Below are positions 19,094 to 28,066 of a DNA stretch of 64,000 nt, in pieces. This DNA comes from Cupriavidus sp. IDO (lineage in GTDB: Bacteria > Pseudomonadota > Gammaproteobacteria > Burkholderiales > Burkholderiaceae). Within the stretch, counting starts at the first letter, position 1, and the number at the start of each line of letters is the position of its first letter. A program made the position numbers and the translations under genes. A model generated the notes under the pieces. That model saw only the letters and a list, made by a program, of their open reading frames with translations, was not told the DNA's origin and searched no databases. The DNA lies in the NCBI RefSeq assembly GCF_000812465.1, contig NZ_JWMA01000005.1:1-64000 (forward strand). The letters run 5' to 3'.

Positions 19094-20113
19094 TCAGGCC
19101 GCCGCCGTCATCTTGAAAATCCCCTGCGCATTGCCCGCATCAAACCCCAGGTCATAGCGCGGCTGCGCAAGCTGCTCGTCGGCATAGCGGTCGCGCGTGA
19201 TGAACTCGTAGAACGAACCCGGAACTTCGCGCTCTACCCGCTCGCCCTGCGCGCCAACGAACGCGCGGCTCACCATGTCGGCACGGAACGCTGTCTGCTT
19301 GACGCGGCCGCTGCGCGAAACCTCCACCTTCTCCTTCATCGGGCGCCCAAGCTGCTTCTGCTGCTCGGCTAGCGCAAATACATCATCGACGCGGTCCGTC
19401 GCGTGATTGAACGCATTGCCCTCGGTGGCAATCCAGGCCATCTCGGCCGATTCGCGCAGCAGGATTTCGTAGTCTTCCAGGCGCGGCGTGGCGTGCTGGC
19501 GTTCGAAGCACGGCACCAGCAGGCCGATCAGCTCCGCCCCCTCCTGCACCGCCAGAGCGCCGTCGCGCTCAAGCTGCCACAGCAGCGACTGGGCACGCGG
19601 CGTCAGCGGATCGGCTGAGCTGCCGGTGATCCGGCTCACGGCCTGGCGGAATGCTTCGCTGTAGCGCTCCGGATGGAACTCGCTCAGGAAGAACTGCGCG
19701 ATTTCCTCTGGCGCATCGGCGTGTGCGTACGAGCGGCCGGTCATGCCGATGCGGTCAAGCGGATAGGTGCCGTTCAGCACGTAGCCGAGCGGACGCAGGA
19801 TACGCGTAAAGGCGGTCTCGCCTTCTGGCAGCGCGCCGTTGTCGCGCCATTTGACGGTGCGCAGCGCGCCGTGGTCGAAGGTGACCTTGCCGCCGGCGGC
19901 CGCCACGTCGTCGGTATAGGCACGGCCGGTCGGCACCCGGTCCAGGATGCCGCCGAACAGCACGATGTTCAGCGCCTGCGCGATTTCCGCGCGGGTGGCG
20001 CGGCCATCGGCATCGACCGGAAGGCCGGCCGGCGAGGTGACCAGCGAGAGCAGGTGGCTGGCGCGGGCAGCGCCGATGGTGGCAGTCAGGAGAGCGGAAA
20101 TGTTCGGATTCAT
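19094..20113 (-). CDS. DUF1338 family protein (2-oxoadipate dioxygenase/decarboxylase-like)
   Basis: A 339-residue member of DUF1338, the family of HglS, an Fe(II) enzyme that converts 2-oxoadipate to D-2-hydroxyglutarate in D-lysine breakdown. The expected metal-ligand regions are present: a His in VTFDHGALRTV and a Glu in the C-terminal GSFYEFITRD stretch. It is shorter than the 460-residue HglS enzymes, so substrate identity is uncertain. The ATG at 20113 gives the natural N-terminus. It is divergent from a LysR gene across 207 bases containing a 14-base palindrome, which suggests control by that regulator. Confidence 0.8.
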   Translation of the reverse strand: MNPNISALLTATIGAARASHLLSLVTSPAGLPVDADGRATRAEIAQALNIVLFGGILDRVPTGRAYTDDVAAAGGKVTFDHGALRTVKWRDNGALPEGETAFTRILRPLGYVLNGTYPLDRIGMTGRSYAHADAPEEIAQFFLSEFHPERYSEAFRQAVSRITGSSADPLTPRAQSLLWQLERDGALAVQEGAELIGLLVPCFERQHATPRLEDYEILLRESAEMAWIATEGNAFNHATDRVDDVFALAEQQKQLGRPMKEKVEVSRSGRVKQTAFRADMVSRAFVGAQGERVEREVPGSFYEFITRDRYADEQLAQPRYDLGFDAGNAQGIFKMTAAA

Positions 20114-20219
20114 GGCGGGAGGTCGTTTTGGCCGGACCCGGCCGGGCACGCCCCCGTGCCGGCCCGGATCCGCGGGGCAGGATAGTGGGCAGGACAGCAC
20201 CGGGACAAGCGCCGATTCC

Positions 20220-20233
20220 GCACAACATTGTGC
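20220..20233. promoter_or_regulatory. palindrome in the DUF1338/LysR divergent region, candidate LysR site
   Basis: GCACAA-CA-TTGTGC forms a perfect 6-bp dyad in the 207-base gap between the divergent genes at 20113 (minus) and 20321 (plus). Position and size fit a LysR-type recognition site. Confidence 0.5.
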
Positions 20234-20320
20234 GTGGCGCGCAGGAAGTGCCGCCGCCGCGGGCTGTATATACTGTCTGCCCCACGCCGCCACGGCAGCG
20301 GCCACGCGCCCAGCCCTCCC

Positions 20321-21211
20321 ATGAGAAACGACATTCCCAACCTTGGCGCGCTCCAGGCCTTCGAAGCCTCGGCGCGGCTCGGCAGCTTCACGCGCGCCGC
20401 CGATGAGCTGGCACTGACGCAAAGCGCCGTGGGCCGCCAGGTCGCGATGCTCGAGCAGCGGCTGGGCGTGGCCCTGTTCACGCGCGTGCGCCGGCGCCTG
20501 GTGCTGACTGAAACCGGACGCGAATACGCCGCCCGCATCCGGCGCCACCTCGACCACCTGCAGCGCGACACACTGGAAATCAGTGCCGGCCGCGCCATGG
20601 GCTACACGCTGGAGCTGGCCGTGGTGCCCACTTTCGCCACGCAATGGCTGATCCCGCGCCTGCCGGACTTCGCGCAGCGGCATCCCGGCATCACCGTCAA
20701 CCTCAGCGCACGCTCGCAGCCGTTCTCTTTCCACGAGTGCGCCTACGACGCCGCCATCTACTACGGCGACCAGTTCTGGCCCGGCACGCGTGGCGGGATG
20801 ATCTTCCGCGAAGGCGGCATGGTGCCGGTCTGCAGCCCCGGCTTCATGGCGGCGAACCCGGTCAGCGACGCGGCCGGCCTGGCACACTGCCGCCACCTGC
20901 ACCTGAGCACGCGCGCCAATGCCTGGCGCGACTGGTATGCCGCGCAGGGCTGGGACTACGACATCGCGGCATCGCGCGGCCCGCGCTATGAACTCTTCAC
21001 GATGATGACCGCCGCCGCGGCGGCCGGGCTGGGCATCGGCCTGGCACCACGCCTGCTGATCGAGCGCGAGCTGGAGACTGGCCAGCTGGTGATCCCGGTA
21101 GACCGGGTACTGGATGCGAGCCAGGGGTATTACTTCGCCTATCCGGAGGGCCGGCCGCCATCGGAAGCGCTCGACGCCTTCCAGGCGTGGATACTCGGGC
21201 TGTCGCAGTAG
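20321..21211 (+). CDS. LysR-family (GcvA-like) transcriptional regulator
   Basis: A 296-residue LysR-type regulator: N-terminal winged HTH (about 8-65, LGSFTRAADELALTQSAVGRQVAMLEQRLG) and a substrate-binding domain (about 95-295). The GALQAFEASARLGSFTRAADEL start places it near the GcvA/DsdC-like group. ATG 20321 gives the canonical N-terminus. It is divergent from the DUF1338 gene, so regulation of 2-oxo-acid or lysine catabolism is a reasonable guess. Confidence 0.88.
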   Translation: MRNDIPNLGALQAFEASARLGSFTRAADELALTQSAVGRQVAMLEQRLGVALFTRVRRRLVLTETGREYAARIRRHLDHLQRDTLEISAGRAMGYTLELAVVPTFATQWLIPRLPDFAQRHPGITVNLSARSQPFSFHECAYDAAIYYGDQFWPGTRGGMIFREGGMVPVCSPGFMAANPVSDAAGLAHCRHLHLSTRANAWRDWYAAQGWDYDIAASRGPRYELFTMMTAAAAAGLGIGLAPRLLIERELETGQLVIPVDRVLDASQGYYFAYPEGRPPSEALDAFQAWILGLSQ

Positions 21212-21277
21212 GCATTGGTTGCAGCGCGATTCCGGCACCGCACACCGGAAGGATCAGCGCGAAAAACCTTCAACGGA

Positions 21278-21595
21278 CTAGCCCTGCTCCCACGCACTGC
21301 ACCAGCCCCCGGAAGTCACCTCCTTGTCGCCGAACAGCACGCAGCCGCCGGCGGCGCTGCCCTTGTCGCCCTGGTAGAGCTGGCAGTTGGCGCAGGTCTG
21401 CGTATTGGTGTGCTTGGGATACTTCTTGCTGTCGACGCTGGCGGTATCTGCCTTGTAGCCAAGCTTCTGCGCTTGCGGGTCCTGTTCGCCAAGCGTGGCG
21501 GCGTGGGCGGTCTCACCAACCAGCGGGGCGATGACGGCGAAGCCGCCTGCCATGGCCAGCGGTACGGCTTTCAGGAATTGGCGTCTGCAGGGCAT
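21278..21595 (-). CDS. high-potential iron-sulfur protein (HiPIP)
   Basis: A 105-residue precursor of a periplasmic [4Fe-4S] electron carrier. The CRRQFLK motif and hydrophobic stretch ending in AHA form a Tat signal peptide, as usual for HiPIPs, which are exported folded. The mature part has the four cluster ligands Cys68, Cys71, Cys85 and Cys99 in the HiPIP spacing. The ATG at 21595 is used; the frame is open upstream but codes nothing signal-like. It may donate electrons to terminal oxidases or other periplasmic acceptors. No partner enzyme is adjacent. Confidence 0.93.
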   Translation of the reverse strand: MPCRRQFLKAVPLAMAGGFAVIAPLVGETAHAATLGEQDPQAQKLGYKADTASVDSKKYPKHTNTQTCANCQLYQGDKGSAAGGCVLFGDKEVTSGGWCSAWEQG

Positions 21596-21773
21596 GTCCT
21601 GCCTCCTTGCTCTTCTTTCGGGGGACGGTGGCGCGGCCGACGGCGGACCGCAGCGCGTCAAGAGTACTTCGGATTCCGGCAAGGGGTAAACCTCGCAGTC
21701 GCCGGCCGGGCATTCTGAGCGAGAATGTCGCCAGTATCCTGCCGAGCCCCGTCAACCAGACCGGCGTACCGCG

Positions 21774-22700
21774 ATGAAAATGCCCCGAACCACCCTGGAG
21801 CAATGGCGAGTCGTGCAAGCCATTGTCGAGCACGGCGGCTATGCCCAGGCCGCCGAAGCGTTGCACCGCAGCCAGTCGTCGATCAGCTACATGGTGGCGC
21901 GGCTGCAGGAGCAGCTGGGCGTCGAGCTGTTCGCGATCGAAGGGCGCAAGGCCCGGCTCACTGAAAGCGGCGCGGCGCTGCTGGCACGCGCGGGCGAGCT
22001 GCTCGGCGATGCCTACCGCATCGAACAGCTGGCCGACAGCCTGCAGCAAGGCTGGGAAGCCGAAGTCCGGCTGGCGGTGGATGCCGCCCTGCCCGCCACG
22101 CTGCTGCTGTCCGCGTTGCGGGAATTCGCCGGGCTCGCGCCCCAGACGCGCGTGCAGTTGACCGAGGTGGTGCTGTCCGGCGCCGACGAAGCGCTGCTGC
22201 AACGGCAGGTCGAGCTGGCCGTGGGCACCCGCATCCCGACCGGACACTTCGGCGAGCGGCTGCTGGATATTCCCTTTGTCGCGGTCGCCCACCCCTCTCA
22301 CCCGCTTCACCAGCTCCGCCGCGAGTTGACGGCCGAGGACCTGAGCCGCGAATTGCAGGTCGTGCTGCGCGATTCGGGCCACGCCAATCCACGCGACGAC
22401 GGCTGGCTTGGCGCCACGCTGCGCTGGACCGTGAGCAGCATGCAGGCCGTGCGCCTGCTGGTCGCCGGCGGGCTGGGCTTTGCCTGGCTGCCCGAGCATA
22501 TGGTGGCCGGGCCGCTGCGCGACAGCACGCTGCAGCGCCTGCCATTGCGCGAAGGCCGCATCCGCCACGTGACGCTCTACCTGGTCCACAGCCAGCCCGA
22601 CCTCGCTGGCCCCGCCACGCGTCTGCTGGCGGACGAACTGATCAAGGCCACTTCGGTCTTTCCAAGAGGCGCCGACGACGCCCCGGCCATCATCGGCTGA
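21774..22700 (+). CDS. LysR-family transcriptional regulator
   Basis: A 308-residue LysR regulator with N-terminal HTH (about 10-65, GGYAQAAEALHRSQSSISYMVARLQEQLG) and a substrate-binding domain. It is divergent from the HiPIP gene (178-base gap) and lies directly before a second LysR gene and the hydroquinone cluster, in the same direction. Its target could be the HiPIP gene, itself, or the catabolic operon; the sequence does not decide this. Confidence 0.87.
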   Translation: MKMPRTTLEQWRVVQAIVEHGGYAQAAEALHRSQSSISYMVARLQEQLGVELFAIEGRKARLTESGAALLARAGELLGDAYRIEQLADSLQQGWEAEVRLAVDAALPATLLLSALREFAGLAPQTRVQLTEVVLSGADEALLQRQVELAVGTRIPTGHFGERLLDIPFVAVAHPSHPLHQLRRELTAEDLSRELQVVLRDSGHANPRDDGWLGATLRWTVSSMQAVRLLVAGGLGFAWLPEHMVAGPLRDSTLQRLPLREGRIRHVTLYLVHSQPDLAGPATRLLADELIKATSVFPRGADDAPAIIG

Positions 22701-22718
22701 TCCGATCAGATCGCTCCG

Positions 22719-22764
22719 AATTTCAGATAAATGGGCGCCAAAGCCCGCCCTATTATTCTGAAAT
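22719..22764. promoter_or_regulatory. imperfect inverted repeat before the second LysR gene
   Basis: ATTTCAGATAA near 22720-22730 faces TTATTCTGAAAT near 22753-22764, with GGGCG/CGCCC between them. This 46-base imperfect dyad lies in the promoter region of the LysR gene at 22810 and shares the TTCAGA half-site with the dyad at 23757-23768. It is probably a LysR operator used for autoregulation. Confidence 0.5.
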
Positions 22765-22809
22765 CGCGAAGAAAGGCGGGCATGCAGACCCGCCTCTGAC
22801 GGAGACAAT

Positions 22810-23739
22810 ATGAACCACTTTCTTGCCATCGAAGCCTTCGTGCGCGTGGCGGAAGCCAGCAGCTTCGCCGAAGCAGCGCGCCAACTTGGGGTCGCCGGTT
22901 CCATCGTGACCAGCCGCGTGCAGCAGCTCGAGAAATTCATCGGCGCGCCGCTGTTCCATCGGAGCACCCGCCACGTGCGCCTGTCGGAACTGGGCGACGC
23001 CTACTACAGGGAATGCGCCGAGGCGGTCTCGCAACTCAACAGCCTGACCGACCAGATGCGCGACCTCAATGGCACTCCCACCGGGCGCCTGCGCATCCAG
23101 ATGCTGCCCGGCTATGCGATCGGGCATTTCGGCGAACTGCTCCATGCGTTCACACAGCGCTACGGCGGCATTCAGCTCGACATCATCGTCAATGACCGCG
23201 TGGTCGATCCGATCGAAGAAGGTTTCGACGTTGCCTTCCAGATCTTTCCGCCGATCTCCGGTTCACTGATCGAGAAGCGCCTGTTTCCCGTGCGGCGGCT
23301 GTTCTGCGCCACGCCGGACTACATCGCGCGGCACGGCATGCCGATGGTGCCGGCTGACCTGCTGCAGCATACGACCGCCCTGTACGCCGGCTATCCGTCG
23401 CGCAACCGCTGGGTGTTCACGCGTGGCGACGAGACGGTGTCGCTGGAGCTGCCCGGACAGGTGCGTTCGAACTCCGTGCACCTGCTGCGCGATTACGCGG
23501 CGTCAGGCGGCTGCATCGTCTGCCTGCCGACGCTGGTTGCCAGCGAGGATCTCCAGAGCGGGCGCCTGGTGCCCGTATTGACGGACTACACGCTCGCGCC
23601 GTTCTCCTTCGCAGCGGTCTATCCCACTACGCAGCGGCATGCGGTCAAGGTGCGGATGCTGGTGGACTTCCTGGCCGAACGCCTGGCCGGCGAGCCGGCC
23701 TGGGACGTGCCGCTGCTCGCGCGCGGCTGGGTCGCCTGA
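22810..23739 (+). CDS. LysR-family transcriptional regulator, likely of the hydroquinone cluster
   Basis: A 309-residue LysR regulator of the AaeR/DsdC-like group: HTH at about 5-62 (ASSFAEAARQLGVAGSIVTSRVQQLEKFIG) and a substrate-binding domain (about 90-295). It is the gene directly upstream of the hydroquinone dioxygenase genes, same strand, 128 bases away. TTCAGA-containing dyads lie both before its own start and before the dioxygenase gene. This makes it the best candidate activator of the pathway; the inducer would be a pathway intermediate. Confidence 0.87.
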   Translation: MNHFLAIEAFVRVAEASSFAEAARQLGVAGSIVTSRVQQLEKFIGAPLFHRSTRHVRLSELGDAYYRECAEAVSQLNSLTDQMRDLNGTPTGRLRIQMLPGYAIGHFGELLHAFTQRYGGIQLDIIVNDRVVDPIEEGFDVAFQIFPPISGSLIEKRLFPVRRLFCATPDYIARHGMPMVPADLLQHTTALYAGYPSRNRWVFTRGDETVSLELPGQVRSNSVHLLRDYAASGGCIVCLPTLVASEDLQSGRLVPVLTDYTLAPFSFAAVYPTTQRHAVKVRMLVDFLAERLAGEPAWDVPLLARGWVA

Positions 23740-23756
23740 CGCGCCACCGCGCGGTC

Positions 23757-23768
23757 ATTCTTCAGAAT
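23757..23768. promoter_or_regulatory. ATTCT/AGAAT dyad before the hydroquinone dioxygenase operon
   Basis: A perfect 5-bp dyad, ATTCT-TC-AGAAT, lies about 100 bases upstream of the dioxygenase start. It shares the TTCAGA core with the repeats at 22719-22764, so both may be bound by the LysR protein encoded at 22810-23739. Confidence 0.45.
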
Positions 23769-23867
23769 CCCCGAACACCACGTTCACCGTTTTGCCAATT
23801 GTTGTTGCGATGCGATGGCACCTATCGTTGATCCAACGACTCAGCAATGACAACGGAGACAGTCGCA

Positions 23868-24359
23868 ATGACCACCGCATACAAGACCGTGTTCGGCTCC
23901 CTCGGCAACTACCGCAAAGGCGGCATCGAGGTGACCCAGGGCGATGCCCGCCACTACGTGTTTTCCAATGTCTTCGAGGTTGCCTCGAAGGCCGCGCCGT
24001 ACGAGAGGGTCGTGGTCGGCAAGAACCTCGAGTACGTCGTCGAGACGCTGCGCGCCGAAGGCGATTCGCCGTGGTTCGCCTGCGCGCACGACGAATTCGT
24101 GGTTGCCATGGATGGTGAAGTGCGCGTCGAGTTCGTCGCGCTGGAGCAGCCCGTTGCCGAGGCCAACGGCGCCGTACTTGCCGGCCAGGAGCCGGCTGGC
24201 CGCAGCATGGGCTATGTGCTGCTGCGCCAGGGCCACCAGAGCCTGCTGCCCGCCGGCTGTGCCTATCGCTTTCGCGCCCCCGCGGCGTGCGCGCTGGTGT
24301 TGCAGACAAAGCTAGGCGCGCTTTCGGTGGAGAAGTGGGCCGAGATCTGCCTGCACTGA
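23868..24359 (+). CDS. hydroquinone 1,2-dioxygenase, small subunit (HapC/PnpC-type)
   Basis: A 163-residue cupin-like protein matching in size the small subunit of two-component hydroquinone 1,2-dioxygenases (HapC of Pseudomonas fluorescens ACB, PnpC of Pseudomonas sp. WBC-3). The large subunit follows 57 bases later. The enzyme opens hydroquinone to 4-hydroxymuconic semialdehyde with O2. The ATG at 23868 (MTTAYKTVFG) has a GGAGA site at a good distance; an upstream ATG at 23847 would add seven residues. Assignment rests mainly on the partner gene and cluster; the small subunit itself has no diagnostic metal site. Confidence 0.85.
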   Translation: MTTAYKTVFGSLGNYRKGGIEVTQGDARHYVFSNVFEVASKAAPYERVVVGKNLEYVVETLRAEGDSPWFACAHDEFVVAMDGEVRVEFVALEQPVAEANGAVLAGQEPAGRSMGYVLLRQGHQSLLPAGCAYRFRAPAACALVLQTKLGALSVEKWAEICLH

Positions 24360-24416
24360 TCTTCGCCTGACGCCATCCGCATTCCACGACCTCGCAAACC
24401 ATTCAGGAGACCTCTC

Positions 24417-25448
24417 ATGGCCATGCTCGATCTCGCCGACAAGCCGGAAACCCAAGCCAAGGGCTTTGCTGCCGACAAAGTGCAGGCAACCGCGCCAGAC
24501 CCCGTCACCGGCTACCGCACCTTCTCGCTCGGCGCCTTCCGCTTTTCGCGCGACGCCTATTTCGCCACTGTCCAGTGGCCTGCCCAGGGGCAGACCCGCA
24601 CGCACGCCATCCCGGCCGACGCGTTCCTGCGCGCGATGATGCGCGATGTCGCCTGGGGCTTCTTCTACGGCTGGGTCAACTTCGACCATGTGATCGGCAC
24701 GCGCAACCATTACGGCAAAGTGGACATGTATGCGGGCGCCTTCAACGGCGTGATGAAGGAAGCCGGTGTCGACTACACCGAGACCTTCGAGACCCCGCTG
24801 ATCATGGCCACCTTCAAGGCCATCCTGCACGACTGGACCAATGAAGGCTTCGACCCGTTCGCCGCGCCCGAAGAAACCGGCACCGCGTACGGCAGCAAGC
24901 ATGGCGAGAACAGCGCCGCCATCGAGCGCACGCGCATCGCCACGCGCCGCATGCCGGGCCTGCCCGACGATTCCCCGCTGCGCGACGACCTGCCGGTCAA
25001 CCGCGCCTTCCATGACGTGCCGCAGGACGAACCCGAGATCCACGCCGAGCCCGGCTTCGAAGGGCAGTTGCACGCCTTCAACCTGTTCAAGTACCTGTCG
25101 CGCTCCGACGTGACCTGGAACCCCTCGGTGACCTCCGTCTGTGGCCAGAGCCTGTTCTGCCCCACCACCGAGGAATTCATCCTGCCGGTGTTCCACGGCA
25201 ACGACCGCGTCGAGTGGTTCGTGCAGCTGTCCGACGAAATCATCTGGGACATCGGCGACAAGAACACCGGCGCCCCGCGTGCCCGCGTCACGGCGCGCGC
25301 CGGCGACATCTGCGCCATGCCGGCCGACATCCGCCACCAGGGCTACTCGACCAAGCGCTCAATGCTGCTGGTGTGGGAGAACGCCACGCCGAACCTGCCC
25401 AAGCGGTACGAGAGCGGAGAGCTGAAGCCCCATCCGGTCGAATTCTGA
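24417..25448 (+). CDS. hydroquinone 1,2-dioxygenase, large catalytic subunit (HapD/PnpD-type)
   Basis: A 343-residue Fe(II) ring-cleavage subunit. The C-terminal cupin domain carries His260-Gly-Asn262 and Glu266 in the VFHGNDRVEWF segment and His307 in ADIRHQGYS. This is the His-x-Asn-x3-Glu plus distant His ligand pattern known for PnpD, with the same spacing between ligands. It cleaves hydroquinone between C1 and C2. The ATG at 24417 has an AGGAGA site. With the dehydrogenase and maleylacetate reductase downstream, the whole lower hydroquinone pathway is encoded here. Confidence 0.92.
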   Translation: MAMLDLADKPETQAKGFAADKVQATAPDPVTGYRTFSLGAFRFSRDAYFATVQWPAQGQTRTHAIPADAFLRAMMRDVAWGFFYGWVNFDHVIGTRNHYGKVDMYAGAFNGVMKEAGVDYTETFETPLIMATFKAILHDWTNEGFDPFAAPEETGTAYGSKHGENSAAIERTRIATRRMPGLPDDSPLRDDLPVNRAFHDVPQDEPEIHAEPGFEGQLHAFNLFKYLSRSDVTWNPSVTSVCGQSLFCPTTEEFILPVFHGNDRVEWFVQLSDEIIWDIGDKNTGAPRARVTARAGDICAMPADIRHQGYSTKRSMLLVWENATPNLPKRYESGELKPHPVEF

Positions 25449-25483
25449 CGCGCCATTCCGACCGACATTACGACGACTACATC

Positions 25484-26947
25484 ATGCAGAACAAGCTATT
25501 CATCAACGGCCGCTTTGTCGATGCCATCGGCGGCGGCACCATCGACGTGCTGAACCCGCACGACGGCAGCGTGATCACCGCGATTGGCGCCGCGGAGGCG
25601 GCGGACGTCGACCTAGCCGTGGAAGCTGCCACCCGCGCCTTTCCCGCCTGGTCGCGCATGGCCGCCGCCGAACGCGGGCGCCTGCTGCTGAAGCTGGCCG
25701 ACAAGATCGAGGCCCACACGGAGGAACTGGCGCAGCTCGAATCGCTGGACACCGGCCACCCGATCCGCGATTCGCGCGGGCTGGACGTGCCCCGCACCGC
25801 CGCCTGCTTCCGCTACTTCGGCGGCATGGCCGACAAGCTGCAGGGCTCGGTGATTCCGGTGGAAACCGGCTTCCTCAACTACGTGCAGCGCGCGCCGATC
25901 GGCGTGGTGGGGCAGATCGTCCCCTGGAACTTCCCGCTGATGTTCACCAGCTGGAAGATGGGCCCGGCGCTGGCCGCAGGCAACACCATTGTGATCAAGG
26001 CATCGGAGCTGACGCCGCTGTCTTCGTTGCGGATTGCCGAGCTGATGGCCGAAGTGGGCTTTCCCGAAGGCGTGGTCAATATGGTGCCGGGCTACGGGCA
26101 TACCGCCGGCCAGCGGCTGGCCGAGCATCCGGGCGTGGGCAAGATTGCCTTTACCGGTTCCACCGCGACGGGCCGCCGCATCGTGGAGGCCTCCAAGGGC
26201 AACCTGAAGCGCGTGCAGCTCGAGCTGGGCGGCAAGGGCGCCAACATCGTATTCGAGGATGCCGACCTGGATGCCGCCGTCAACGGCGCCGCCTGGGCGA
26301 TCTTCCACAACCAGGGGCAGGCCTGCATCGCGGGCTCGCGGCTGGTGCTGCACGAGCGCATCGCCGATGCATTCCTCGAGCGCTTCACCGCGCTGGCCGG
26401 CTCGATCCGGCTAGGCAACCCGCTCAATCCGGAAACCGAGATGGGGCCGCTCACGTCGGCACAGCATCGTGATCGCGTGCTGGCCTACGTCGACATCGCA
26501 CGCGAGCAGGGCGCCCGCGTGCTGGCCGGCGGCAAGGCCCCGGGCGCGCACGACCTGTCAGCCGGCTACTACGTGGAGCCAACCATCGTCGAAGCGCGCC
26601 CGCATGACCGCGTGGCGCAGGAAGAGGTGTTCGGCCCCTTCGTCACCGTGCTGCGCTTCGGCAACGACGACGAGGCGCTGGCCATTGCCAATGCCTCGGA
26701 ATACGGCCTGGGCAGTGGCTTGTGGACACGCGACCTGTCTCGTGCGCACAAGCTCGCCGGCGCCATTCATGCGGGCATGTGCTGGATCAACTGCTACAAG
26801 CGCGTCAACCCGGGCAGCCCCTTCGGCGGCGTGGGCCAGTCCGGCTATGGCCGCGAGATGGGCTTCGAGGCCATGCACGACTACACTGAGGCACGTTCGG
26901 TGTGGGTCAACGTGGATGCCGCCGTGCCGCCCCACTTCAAGCGCTGA
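25484..26947 (+). CDS. 4-hydroxymuconic semialdehyde dehydrogenase (aldehyde dehydrogenase family)
   Basis: A 487-residue NAD(P)-dependent aldehyde dehydrogenase. Landmarks are PWNFPLM, the TGSTATGR cofactor loop, catalytic Glu in LELGGKGANIVF, and the catalytic Cys in NQGQACIAGSR. Length and position match PnpE/HapE, which oxidise 4-hydroxymuconic semialdehyde to maleylacetate. The reading frame is open 90 codons upstream into the dioxygenase gene, but ATG 25484 (MQNKLFINGRF) is the family start. Ten bases separate it from the maleylacetate reductase gene. Confidence 0.9.
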   Translation: MQNKLFINGRFVDAIGGGTIDVLNPHDGSVITAIGAAEAADVDLAVEAATRAFPAWSRMAAAERGRLLLKLADKIEAHTEELAQLESLDTGHPIRDSRGLDVPRTAACFRYFGGMADKLQGSVIPVETGFLNYVQRAPIGVVGQIVPWNFPLMFTSWKMGPALAAGNTIVIKASELTPLSSLRIAELMAEVGFPEGVVNMVPGYGHTAGQRLAEHPGVGKIAFTGSTATGRRIVEASKGNLKRVQLELGGKGANIVFEDADLDAAVNGAAWAIFHNQGQACIAGSRLVLHERIADAFLERFTALAGSIRLGNPLNPETEMGPLTSAQHRDRVLAYVDIAREQGARVLAGGKAPGAHDLSAGYYVEPTIVEARPHDRVAQEEVFGPFVTVLRFGNDDEALAIANASEYGLGSGLWTRDLSRAHKLAGAIHAGMCWINCYKRVNPGSPFGGVGQSGYGREMGFEAMHDYTEARSVWVNVDAAVPPHFKR

Positions 26948-26956
26948 GAGGCTGCG

Positions 26957-28024
26957 ATGAAAGGCTTTGTCTACCAGTGCGCGCCAGCGCGCGTCGTCTT
27001 CGGGCAGGGCGCCCTGGCGCAATTGCCCGACGAAGTGGCACAACTCGGCGCGCAACGCGCGCTGGTGCTGACCACGCCAGAGCAGCGCGGCCTGGGCGAA
27101 CGCGTGGCGGCCCTGCTCGGCGCGCGCGCCGCAGGTGTCTATGCCCAGGCGGTGATGCACGTGCCGGTCGAAGTCGCCCGGGCGGCGCGGGCCGAAGCGC
27201 AGCGGCTCGGCGCCGACTGCTATGTGGCCGTAGGCGGCGGCTCCACCATCGGCCTGGGCAAGGCCATCGCGCTCGAATCGGCGCAGCCGATCCTGGCCGT
27301 GCCCACCACCTACGCCGGCTCGGAAGTCACGCCGATCTACGGCCTCACCGAAGGCCGCCTGAAGAAGACCGGCCGCGACCCGCGCGTGCTGCCACGCACC
27401 GTGCTCTACGATCCGGCGCTCACGCTGACGCTGCCCGCGGCCATCTCGGCGGCATCGGGAATGAACGCCATGGCTCACGCAGTGGAGGCCCTGTACGCGC
27501 AGGATGCGAACCCGATCATCAGCCTGATGGCCGAGGAATCGATCCGCGCACTGGCCCGCGCGCTGCCCGCCGTAGTGCGCAACCCCGCCGATATCGACGC
27601 GCGCAGCGACGCGCTCTATGGCGCCTGGCTGGCCGGCGTCTGCCTCGGCACCGTGGGCATGGCGCTGCACCACAAGCTCTGCCATACCCTGGGCGGGACC
27701 TTCAACCTGCCGCACGCACAAACGCATGCCGCGATGCTGCCGCATACCGCGCACTACAACCACGCCGCGGCGCCACAGGCGCTGCAGCGCGCGGCGCGCG
27801 CGCTGGGCGGCGATCAGGCCGCCGATGCGGGACCGCTGCTGTTCAGGCTGAACCAGGCCCTTGGCATTTCTCCGTCCCTGGCCGCGATCGGCATGCCGGA
27901 AGCGGGGCTGGACGAAGCCGCCACGCTGGCCTGCACCAACCCGTACTACAACCCGCGCCCGGTCGAGCGCGAAGCGATTCGCGCCCTGCTCGGCCGTGCC
28001 TGGCGCGGCGAGCAGCCGGACTAG
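26957..28024 (+). CDS. maleylacetate reductase
   Basis: A 355-residue iron-type alcohol dehydrogenase family enzyme that reduces maleylacetate to 3-oxoadipate with NAD(P)H. Features are the RVVFGQGAL start, the GGGSTIGLGKAIALE nucleotide loop, PTTYAGSEVTPIYG, and the HHKLCHTLGGTFNLPHAQTHA segment typical of maleylacetate reductases. It serves both branches in this cluster, since hydroquinone and hydroxyquinol cleavage converge on maleylacetate. The large minus-strand open frame opposite it is a shadow. Confidence 0.93.
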   Translation: MKGFVYQCAPARVVFGQGALAQLPDEVAQLGAQRALVLTTPEQRGLGERVAALLGARAAGVYAQAVMHVPVEVARAARAEAQRLGADCYVAVGGGSTIGLGKAIALESAQPILAVPTTYAGSEVTPIYGLTEGRLKKTGRDPRVLPRTVLYDPALTLTLPAAISAASGMNAMAHAVEALYAQDANPIISLMAEESIRALARALPAVVRNPADIDARSDALYGAWLAGVCLGTVGMALHHKLCHTLGGTFNLPHAQTHAAMLPHTAHYNHAAAPQALQRAARALGGDQAADAGPLLFRLNQALGISPSLAAIGMPEAGLDEAATLACTNPYYNPRPVEREAIRALLGRAWRGEQPD

Positions 28025-28066
28025 GCAGTCGCATCGACCTCGCAGAATCCACAGGAAAAAAACATC

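Noticed and set aside
23808..23830. TGGCAC followed by TTGAT before the hydroquinone operon as a sigma-54 promoter
   Set aside because: The distance between the GG and GC positions is wrong and the -12 element lacks GC; a LysR-controlled sigma-70 promoter is more likely.
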